Shown here: piece after piece, positions 57,588 through 64,000 of the stretch | How positions within the stretch are numbered: position 1 is the stretch's first letter | How the letters are laid out: the number at the start of each line of letters is the position of its first letter | NCBI GenBank assembly: GCA_021781745.1 | Contig: JAJXWH010000013.1 | Coordinates: 1 to 64,000 of the forward strand | Direction: 5' to 3' | DNA length: 64,000 nucleotides | Source: Bacillota bacterium | GTDB lineage: Bacteria > Bacillota > Clostridia > Clostridiales > Clostridiaceae | The notes under the pieces: model-generated | What the model was told of the DNA's origin: nothing | The model's input: the letters and a program-made list of their open reading frames with translations, nothing else | Databases searched by the model: none | Made by a program: the position numbers and the translations under genes

Positions 57588-57643
57588 AGTATATTAAAAT
57601 AGTGTTACAATTTTGTCACAAAAGTAAATCAATTATGTTACAA
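57588..57643 (-). promoter_or_regulatory. Promoter with 11-bp-phased direct repeats (array B)
   Basis: Plus-strand 11-mers TGTTACAATTT, TGTCACAAAAG, TAAATCAATTA and TGTTACAAAAT (57603-57646) repeat in phase. On the minus strand the -10 TATACT (57588-57593) is 11 bp from the proximal unit, exactly as at 54634-54689. It lies directly behind the stop of the 57652 gene. Confidence 0.62.
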
Positions 57644-57651
57644 AATTATAT

Positions 57652-58176
57652 TTATATAATGAATTCTTTATATAATTTCCAAGTTCCTTCTTCCCATTTA
57701 TATATAGTAATATTATCGAATAAACACTTAAACTCACAAGAATATTGATTAACATAATCCCATACATTGCTATACAATGGCTTTAACTTTTTTGATGCTA
57801 ACGTTACATGAAAGGTTTTATTTTTACCATCTTTTTTGTCAAATTCAATGTATGATATTGCACTCATTTTATCAATCAGTCTATCGTGCAGTTCTTTTCC
57901 CTCTTTAGACATATTTACCTTCATATAAATTACCCTATCATCAAAATGATCATAGCCATCAATTGAATAATGTTCTGCTTTTTCCACTTTACAAAATTCT
58001 TCAAGGGCATAATTTAAATCCGTAATTTCTTGATCATATTCAAAAGGTGCTTTTATTGTAAAATGCGCTGGTAGTTTAGATGACTTTGCCTTAAATTTCG
58101 TATATATCTCTCTTCTTAAATTATTATTAAAGTCTCCAGCCTCTCCATTAACCACACAAACTATTACATATTTCAT
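57652..58176 (-). CDS. 2H phosphoesterase (2'-5' RNA ligase family)
   Basis: 174 aa from the ATG at 58176; a GTG at 58206 is possible but less convincing. Two HxT motifs, HFTIKAPF (about residues 43-50) and HVTLASKK (about 129-136), are the active site of the 2H family. It may act on cyclic phosphates in RNA or nucleotides. The neighbour genes do not define a pathway. Confidence 0.82.
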   Translation of the reverse strand: MKYVIVCVVNGEAGDFNNNLRREIYTKFKAKSSKLPAHFTIKAPFEYDQEITDLNYALEEFCKVEKAEHYSIDGYDHFDDRVIYMKVNMSKEGKELHDRLIDKMSAISYIEFDKKDGKNKTFHVTLASKKLKPLYSNVWDYVNQYSCEFKCLFDNITIYKWEEGTWKLYKEFII

Positions 58177-58633
58177 AGTACATCCATAATGGGAGTGCGA
58201 CTTCACGCAATAAATCCCACTAAATACTCCTTTCCTTTTACTATTAACTTGACAATATATTATTTTTAATTTCTTTTATTGTTTATTTTTATTATATTAT
58301 TAACATAAGCTAATAAAAATATCTCATATCTATAAAATTATCATCTCTGATGCTAGCAGAAAAATTAATATTAATAAACAAAAATACTGTATTATTTATC
58401 TTTTATTATCAGAAAAATAATACAGTATATGCTAAGCTCCATAAGCAATTAATTTATCGTGAGTTAATTCTAGACAGCTTTTTTGTAAACTTTTATTGCA
58501 ATAGATGCAACACTATAATATAGAGAACATCTGTGATACAACATCACGATACTTTAACCATCTATTTTATCTTTTGTATAGTATACTATATTCAAGATAT
58601 TACATAATTGTTCCTTAACATAAAATATTTTAT
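58177..58633. other. 457-bp gap
   Basis: Only the terminator at 58385-58427 and the upstream region of the 2H gene are visible. Confidence 0.4.
58385..58427 (-). terminator. Terminator of the APH-like gene
   Basis: A perfect 13-bp stem TACTGTATTATTT / AAATAATACAGTA. A T5G tail follows on the minus strand. Confidence 0.75.
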
Positions 58634-59611
58634 TTAAAAATCAAAAATAATTCTTTTCTTGTTTACAAAGGGTATAAAAAATTCTTTGCTCCATCTATTA
58701 ATTGCATTATGAAAGTAATGGACTTTATGAGCATTTTCTATATGGGTGCAAATAAATAGAATAATTTGAAACACCATAAAAGCTTCAATGTATTTTGCTT
58801 GCATTGGTTCATGAATAACACTTTTATAACCCATTATTATACAACGTTGCTGCTTTTCATCATTAAAATGACTAAATAATGAACCTAAATCCATGTAACA
58901 TGAACTATAACCGCTTAACCCAAAATCTATAGGAACAACTTCCCTATTTTCAGTAACAATTAAATTGGATTTTGCAAGATCGCAATGAACTAAAACTTTT
59001 AAATTTTTTTCATAATTCAATTCATCCATAAAATAATTTATTTGATTTATCGCTTTATCAATTATTTTGAATTGCTCGATGGACAGAACTTTTAATTCTA
59101 CTCCTTCTATCATCTTAAGAGACATCTTTTTTAAAAATATTTTATCATACGAACAACGCTTTAAATTGCTAACCTCAGAAAAATTCTTCGAAAAATTATG
59201 AAACCTTCCAATCATTTTTCCAAGTTTGAATAGAATTTCATAAGTTAGTTCTATCTTATCAATAGTATTTCCATTTATCCAAGTCAACAATGTCACTGGT
59301 GTACCATCCCTTAGTATTGTTACATAGTTCCCATATCTATTTTTCACTGGAATTTGAGCTGGTATTTCAGTACTTACACTAATAGCCTTTAAAATGTTTA
59401 TTTCACCACTTAAAAAATCTACATTATGCTTATTTTCTCCGAATATATCAAGAGAGAAATCTCTGCTTGATCTATGTATTCTAGTGACATATTTCTTATT
59501 TGATAATTTGTCTGTAATTTTATATGTCTTATTTTCATTGTGCCTTATAAATTCAACTTCAGGCTGTAAAATTTCATAATTACTTAAAGCTTCTACTAAT
59601 AAACCACTCAT
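58634..59611 (-). CDS. Aminoglycoside phosphotransferase-like kinase
   Basis: 325 aa from the ATG at 59611 (AAGGAGG, 5 nt). APH fold: N-lobe with YVTRIHRSSRD, hinge LLTWINGN, catalytic VLVHCDLAKSNLIV (HxD followed by N) and the metal site VPIDFGLSGY. Members phosphorylate small alcohols such as choline, homoserine, fructosamine or drugs. The sequence does not show which. A resistance role is not implied. Confidence 0.85.
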   Translation of the reverse strand: MSGLLVEALSNYEILQPEVEFIRHNENKTYKITDKLSNKKYVTRIHRSSRDFSLDIFGENKHNVDFLSGEINILKAISVSTEIPAQIPVKNRYGNYVTILRDGTPVTLLTWINGNTIDKIELTYEILFKLGKMIGRFHNFSKNFSEVSNLKRCSYDKIFLKKMSLKMIEGVELKVLSIEQFKIIDKAINQINYFMDELNYEKNLKVLVHCDLAKSNLIVTENREVVPIDFGLSGYSSCYMDLGSLFSHFNDEKQQRCIIMGYKSVIHEPMQAKYIEAFMVFQIILFICTHIENAHKVHYFHNAINRWSKEFFIPFVNKKRIIFDF

Positions 59612-59704
59612 TACTTCCTCCTTCACAAAATTTTATTTTTAATGCAGTCAATGATATTATCCTACTTTATACAAAAAAACAGTAACATAGCAGGTATTAT
59701 AAAA

Positions 59705-60268
59705 TTATAAACTTTTATTTTTAAATTTATCTATTATTTTCTCATAAACCTTAATCATATGCGGTTCACTAGAATATAAATTTATTTCATCTATAGGTAT
59801 CCATTTCACACCACTATTTTCATCAGGTTTAACAGTTAGTGTTTCATTTTCATCTGCCTCCATTAAGTAAGCTATTGATGCATGTAAATGTGACGATACA
59901 TATTTTTCTCCCTTTATATGTCCAAAAACAGGTAAAATATCTATTGATATAATCTCATTACAAATTGGAATAAAATTTTTGACCCCTGTTTCTTCTTTTG
60001 CTTCATTAATTGCTACAAGTAATAAGTTATCCTCTCCATCGGCATGCCCACCTGTCCAAGCCCATGAATTGTATATATTATGATGTATCATCAAAGTTTT
60101 ATCTCTGCTTTTATTTATTATAAATGCAGAACTTGTAATGTGAATAATATCATTCTCTCTAGTTAAAATATCATTAAATATATTGGAATATTTTATTATA
60201 ATTTCTTTATCATTTTTTTCCTGCTCATTATAAGGTTTATATTTTTTAATTGTATCTATCCAGTTCAT
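59705..60268 (-). CDS. NUDIX hydrolase
   Basis: 187 aa from the ATG at 60268 (AAGGAAG). The NUDIX box is [23 protein letters not shown] (given here in part: residues GHADGE ... EAKEETG), about residues 90-112. It hydrolyses a nucleoside diphosphate linked to another group. The N-terminal [16 protein letters not shown] is typical of a common clostridial subgroup. Substrate is unknown. Confidence 0.88.
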   Translation of the reverse strand: MNWIDTIKKYKPYNEQEKNDKEIIIKYSNIFNDILTRENDIIHITSSAFIINKSRDKTLMIHHNIYNSWAWTGGHADGEDNLLLVAINEAKEETGVKNFIPICNEIISIDILPVFGHIKGEKYVSSHLHASIAYLMEADENETLTVKPDENSGVKWIPIDEINLYSSEPHMIKVYEKIIDKFKNKSL

Positions 60269-60392
60269 ATTTTTACACTTCCTTATTAAATCTCTTTGCA
60301 ATTTAAGTATACCAAAATAAAAATAAACTAGTTACTTTTTAATTGTAACTAGTACTTTTAAAAAAAGAGTATAGTTTTTATAATTACTTAAT

Positions 60393-60424
60393 AAAAGGAC
60401 ATGATAGTTAACTCATATCCTTTT
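60393..60424 (-). terminator. Terminator of the cytochrome b5-fold gene
   Basis: AAAAGGACATGA pairs with TCATATCCTTTT (one mismatch), 19 nt past the stop. Confidence 0.75.
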
Positions 60425-60442
60425 ATAGTATTTAATATTAAT

Positions 60443-61594
60443 TTAATCAAAATATAATCTATCTCTCATACCGCTAATACCACCAGTCCCTGAGCTACCC
60501 GCTGTTCCAGTTCCTGTACTTGTCCCTCCGGTTCCCATTCCTCCACCTGTTCCTATTCCGATTCCTCCAGTTCCAAAGCCTCCGCCTGTTCCAGTTCCTG
60601 CTCCGCTTCCTCCAGTTCCAAAGCCTCCGCTTGTTCCTGTTCCTGCTCCGCTTCCTCCAGTTCCCATGCCTCCACTTGTTCCAGTTCCTGCTCCGCTTCC
60701 TCCAGTTCCAAAGCCTCCGCTTGTTCCAGTTCCTGTTCCACTTCCTCCGGTTCCAAAGCCTCCGCCTATTCCAGTTCCTGTTCCACTTCCTCCGGTTCCC
60801 ATTCCTCCACTTGTTCCAGTTCCTGTTCCACTTCCTCCGGTTCCCATTCCTCCACTTGTTCCAGTTCCTGCTCCGATTCCTCCAGTTCCAAAGCCTCCGC
60901 TTGTTCCTGTTCCACTTCCTCCGGTTCCAAAGCCTCCGCCTATTCCAGTTCCTGTTCCACTTCCTCCGGTTCCCATTCCTCCGCTTGTTCCGCTTCCGGC
61001 TCCTGTACTAGTTCCAGTTGTAGTTCCACCCTTTAATAACTTAGAAGCGCCTGTACTTTGCCAATCTTGAAGCTGACTAATAGCTTCTTGAGGGGTTTTT
61101 CCTAAACCCACAAGCACTCCTAATATAGCAACCTTTTGGTATATGCGTTGTGGACTTGATCCTTGACTAGGTTCTCTCAAACCAAAAGTAACTATTGGTG
61201 TGATATATCTAACCCAATCATCAGGAGTAAATTTAGATGTATCTTGCTTTCCTTGTCCTGTCTGCCTATTCATATATGAATCATATCTATAATTCATATA
61301 GTCATCTGTAAGCACACCAACTTTAGGAGCATTTGTAAGAATATCCATTGTTCCATAGTAAGAATTAAACTGATCTGTTATATCTTGACCTGGAACAAGT
61401 TCAAAATTTGTTCCTCCCCCAAAGTTTACCTGTCTAGTTACATCGTATACTATACCTTCAATTGCAACATAGGCAGGATTTCCATTATTTCCATTGTACT
61501 GTGCTAATTCATCTAAAGTAAATTCTTTTGGCTGTCTATAATAATTGTCTCCCGTAAGTTCATTAATAGTTTTGAAATCAAAATAGATAGACAT
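60443..61594 (-). CDS. Cytochrome b5-fold protein with Gly/Thr/Ser-rich repeat tail
   Basis: 383 aa. Residues about 20-95 match the cytochrome b5-like heme/steroid-binding fold (FTLDELAQYNGNNG, AYVAIEGIVYDVTR, LVPGQDITDQFNSYYG). No His is present in the whole domain, so the usual heme ligands are lost. Residues about 105-190 are a helical linker. Residues about 190-373 are about 11 repeats built from GTGGSGTGTGTSGGF/M, GC-rich in DNA, then SGMRDRLYFD. No signal peptide. AGAGGT precedes the ATG. Spore- or surface-related roles are possible. Confidence 0.82.
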   Translation of the reverse strand: MSIYFDFKTINELTGDNYYRQPKEFTLDELAQYNGNNGNPAYVAIEGIVYDVTRQVNFGGGTNFELVPGQDITDQFNSYYGTMDILTNAPKVGVLTDDYMNYRYDSYMNRQTGQGKQDTSKFTPDDWVRYITPIVTFGLREPSQGSSPQRIYQKVAILGVLVGLGKTPQEAISQLQDWQSTGASKLLKGGTTTGTSTGAGSGTSGGMGTGGSGTGTGIGGGFGTGGSGTGTSGGFGTGGIGAGTGTSGGMGTGGSGTGTGTSGGMGTGGSGTGTGIGGGFGTGGSGTGTGTSGGFGTGGSGAGTGTSGGMGTGGSGAGTGTSGGFGTGGSGAGTGTGGGFGTGGIGIGTGGGMGTGGTSTGTGTAGSSGTGGISGMRDRLYFD

Positions 61595-62020
61595 AAATAC
61601 CTCTCAAATATTTCTACCTATAAAATTTATGATTTGAATAATAAAAAGATGCATTAAATATTTTTCTTTTTTAAATCAATGGAATATTTTGAAATATTCC
61701 TATAAATGAACTTCCTAGAATAGAGTCAAGCGCTTTTATGCCTAAATTGGTAAAGATTCTAATGTATAGCTCCCTTGATTTTCTTATTTTATTTAACTAT
61801 TTTTTTCATAAATAAAGTATCATTTTATTGAATTCAACATATAATGTAACTTGACTAAAATTTTCAATAATTATATATTTATATAAGTACTCAAATTTGA
61901 ATTCCAATATACTTTTCATCTTAAATAATGTTAATAATTATATACTTATTCTAAAGTTGTATATAATTTATTTAGATTTTTCTATTTGAGTATATATTAA
62001 TTATCAAGGGGGCTTTATAA
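61595..62020. other. 426-bp divergent gap
   Basis: A perfect-arm palindrome GGAATATTTTGAAATATTCC lies at 61681-61700 and a TATAAT at 61962-61967 before the DAHP synthase gene. I saw no T-box (no GGTGGNACCGCG-like sequence). Confidence 0.45.
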
Positions 62021-63049
62021 ATGAGTTTTATAACTGTAAGAAAAATACCATCTCCAGAGGAGATTAAAGAATTAACTCCTCTCGCAGATAATCTGCAAAA
62101 GATAAAAGCTGAAAGAGATGCAGAAATTAAAGAAATATTCACTGGAAAAAGTAATAAATTTCTTGTTATTATTGGACCTTGTTCAGCTGATGATGAAAAC
62201 TCAGTTTGTGACTATGTTAGCAGACTAGCAAAAGTAAACGAAAAGGTTAAGGATAAGTTGTTTATTGTTCCTAGAATCTATACAAATAAACCTAGAACTA
62301 CTGGTGAAGGATATAAAGGCATGTTTCATCAACCTGATCCTGAAAAATCTCCTAATATTCTTGAAGGATTAATTTCAATTAGAAAGATGTTTATTCGAGC
62401 AATTGAAGAGTCACATCTTACTCCTGCTGATGAAATGCTTTATCCTTCAAACTATATGTATTGTGATGATTTATTATCATACGTTGCAGTTGGGGCAAGA
62501 AGTGTTGAAAATCAACAACATAGACTTACAGCTAGTGGAATCGATGTTCCTGTTGGAATGAAAAATCCTACAGGTGGTGACATGACAGTAATGTTTAATT
62601 CCATACAGGCAGCACATGCAAAACATAACTTCTTATACAGACATAATGAAGTAAATACTACTGGTAATCCATATTCTCATGCAATTATGCGTGGTTCTGT
62701 AGATGAACATGGCAACAATATTCCTAATTATCACTATGAAGATTTAATGCGAGTTGCTCAAGCATATAACGAATATAATTTCCCAAATCCAGCAGTAATT
62801 GTTGATGCAAATCATGCAAATTCTATGAAAAAATTTGCAGAACAACCTCGTATAGTAAAAGAAATACTTTATAGCAGAAATTACAATAGTGACCTTAAGA
62901 AGCTAGTTAAAGGAGTTATGATTGAAAGCTACATAGAAGAAGGCTGTCAAAAAATCGATGAACATATCTATGGTAAATCAATTACCGATCCATGCCTCGG
63001 CTGGGAAGCTACTGAACAGTTACTTTATTATATTGCCGAACAAGTTTAA
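62021..63049 (+). CDS. aroF: 3-deoxy-7-phosphoheptulonate (DAHP) synthase, class I
   Basis: 342 aa. Motifs: VIIGPCSADDENS (about 48-60), PRTTGEGYKGM, GARSVENQQHR, and the C-terminal VDANHANSMK and GVMIESYIEEG. It joins PEP and erythrose-4-phosphate, the first step to aromatic amino acids. Whether Phe, Tyr or Trp inhibits it cannot be read here; the symbol is by family only. GGGGGC precedes the ATG. Confidence 0.93.
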   Translation: MSFITVRKIPSPEEIKELTPLADNLQKIKAERDAEIKEIFTGKSNKFLVIIGPCSADDENSVCDYVSRLAKVNEKVKDKLFIVPRIYTNKPRTTGEGYKGMFHQPDPEKSPNILEGLISIRKMFIRAIEESHLTPADEMLYPSNYMYCDDLLSYVAVGARSVENQQHRLTASGIDVPVGMKNPTGGDMTVMFNSIQAAHAKHNFLYRHNEVNTTGNPYSHAIMRGSVDEHGNNIPNYHYEDLMRVAQAYNEYNFPNPAVIVDANHANSMKKFAEQPRIVKEILYSRNYNSDLKKLVKGVMIESYIEEGCQKIDEHIYGKSITDPCLGWEATEQLLYYIAEQV

Positions 63050-63082
63050 TTCAGTTAATAGTTAATATAACAACAATTGGTA

Positions 63083-63143
63083 TTGGAGAAATCTCTATAG
63101 GATTTTCTAAAAGAATATTTAGAGCCTTTAGTGATTTCTCCAA
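63083..63143 (+). terminator. Structured region after DAHP synthase
   Basis: A perfect 11-bp stem TTGGAGAAATC / GATTTCTCCAA with a smaller CTCTA / TAGAG stem inside. No T run; may be a processing or stabilising structure. Confidence 0.5.
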
Positions 63144-63193
63144 AACTTATGTTAATGCAATTTATACTTAAATTATGGAGATGATTAATTAAA

Positions 63194-63982
63194 ATGAAAT
63201 ACTTAAGCGATTACCATTTGCATTCAAAATTTTCTTTTGATTCTAATCAAAATATTGAGGAAATTGTAGTAAAAGCTATTTCTATGAACATAAATGAAAT
63301 ATGTTTAACAGAACATATTAGCTTTGACCCTGAGGATAATAGTTATAATTTTTTTAATTATAATGATTATGAAAATGAAATCCTGGATCTTTCACAAAAA
63401 TATCATAAAAGGATTAGAATAAAAAAAGGATTAGAAATTGGAGAATATCATCTGTTTAAAGATGATTTTGATAAATACTTTAAAACAAATAATATAGATT
63501 TTATAATAGGCTCAATACATAATCTTAATGGACAAGGTTTAAGGGCTAATATTTCAGAACACGGAGTTAACTACACTTATGAAACCTACTTTAAAGAAGT
63601 TTTAGAATTTGTAAAAGTTGGTGACTTTGATGTTCTTGGTCATCTAGATATCGTTCAGCGTTATGCTTTTAAAGAATGTGGGGTTTATAACTTTGAAGAT
63701 TTCAAGGAATATATATATGAAATTTTAAAAATAATAATTTCTAGTGGAAAGGGTATTGAAGTGAATACTTCTGGATTAAATAATAATTTGCTTTTCCCTA
63801 AATTAGAAATACTAAAAATGTACAAAGATTTAAACGGTAAAATAATAACTGTAGGTTCTGATGCTCATACTAATGATAAAATTGGGCAAAAAATAAACTA
63901 CGCATACGATCTTCTTAAAGACTTAGAATTTAAATATGTATTTACTTATAGCAATAGAAAAATAAATGGAGTGATATTATAA
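63194..63982 (+). CDS. PHP-domain histidinol-phosphatase family protein
   Basis: 262 aa with PHP metal motifs DYHLHSKFS (about 6-14), TEHISF, GSIHNL, LGHLDIVQRY and SDAHTN. This is the HisK-type histidinol phosphatase form of Bacillus and clostridia; related enzymes act on other phosphates. GGAGATG precedes the ATG. The gene lies downstream of aroF but behind a strong stem, so co-transcription is uncertain. Confidence 0.85.
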   Translation: MKYLSDYHLHSKFSFDSNQNIEEIVVKAISMNINEICLTEHISFDPEDNSYNFFNYNDYENEILDLSQKYHKRIRIKKGLEIGEYHLFKDDFDKYFKTNNIDFIIGSIHNLNGQGLRANISEHGVNYTYETYFKEVLEFVKVGDFDVLGHLDIVQRYAFKECGVYNFEDFKEYIYEILKIIISSGKGIEVNTSGLNNNLLFPKLEILKMYKDLNGKIITVGSDAHTNDKIGQKINYAYDLLKDLEFKYVFTYSNRKINGVIL

Positions 63983-63993
63983 TTATTCACTCC
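63968..63993 (+). terminator. Terminator at the window edge
   Basis: GGAGTGA / TCACTCC stem overlapping the end of the phosphatase gene, cut short by the window. Confidence 0.65.
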
Positions 63994-64000
63994 TTATCTT

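Noticed and set aside
58634-59611. Aminoglycoside resistance gene
   Set aside because: The APH fold is shared by many housekeeping kinases and nothing specific to drug binding is visible.
60520-61070. Long open frames opposite the Gly-rich repeats
   Set aside because: Leu/Phe- or Pro-rich products arise automatically from the repeat DNA. They have no translation signals, and the sense frame continues from a real domain.
61700-62020. T-box or other riboswitch before DAHP synthase
   Set aside because: No T-box consensus, no specifier stem and no leader terminator were seen.

Overview
This AT-rich window reads as a chromosomal segment of a spore-forming, anaerobic Clostridium of the C. beijerinckii / C. 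butyricum type. The genus call is an inference. It rests on very low GC, strong AGGAGG-type ribosome binding sites, two alpha/beta SASP spore genes, a complete Rnf operon, bacteriohemerythrin, many orphan histidine kinases and c-di-GMP enzymes, and choline-binding-like secreted proteins. I saw no rRNA, tRNA, CRISPR array, intact insertion sequence or prophage.

Layout. 0-4 kb: a frameshifted small gene, a 33-aa hydrophobic peptide, and a BlaI/BlaR1-type repressor/sensor-protease pair. The sensor carries a three-repeat ricin-type lectin domain in place of a penicillin-binding domain. Next to it is a secreted cell-wall lectin with the same domain, and TACA-N2-TGTA operators lie in both promoters. 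4-10 kb: an MBL hydrolase, a LysR regulator, and a divergent PLP sulfur lyase / flavin reductase / siroheme reductase operon. 10-15 kb: a chemoreceptor, a SASP, an amino-acid permease and a YdcF protein. 15.5-26.2 kb: a one-direction signalling block made of hemerythrin, two PAS hybrid kinases, a GGDEF-EAL protein, a diguanylate cyclase, a TetR regulator and a Cache kinase. 26-34 kb: an unrecognised coiled-coil protein, a 58-aa repeat peptide, a second SASP, an MFS exporter, a pRiA4b-like protein, another cell-wall-repeat protein and a second MBL protein. 33.5-41 kb: two CobW/P47K GTPases (one His-rich), a DUF523/DUF1722 protein, MsrB and a dCache-GGDEF-EAL protein. 41-48.6 kb: NusG-II and Gx-transporter genes converging on rseC-rnfCDGEAB-apbE. 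48.9-53.2 kb: an aminotransferase, a 227-bp palindromic element, small proteins, and argF behind two ARG boxes. 53.5-64 kb: a secreted eight-repeat protein, a YibE/F pair, small proteins, a 2H phosphoesterase, an APH-like kinase, a NUDIX hydrolase, a cytochrome-b5-fold protein with a Gly-rich tail, DAHP synthase and a PHP phosphatase.

How the parts may work together. The lectin/BlaRI locus looks like a self-contained glycan- or envelope-sensing switch. Kinases, cyclases and hemerythrin probably link oxygen and ligand sensing to c-di-GMP and perhaps Spo0A, because no DNA-binding response regulator is encoded beside them. Rnf with ApbE provides ferredoxin-driven ion pumping. Two promoters 3 kb apart (54.6 and 57.6 kb) share an 11-bp-phased repeat array at the same distance from the -10 box. 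One drives the repeat protein and the other a candidate small RNA, so they probably belong to one unrecognised regulon.
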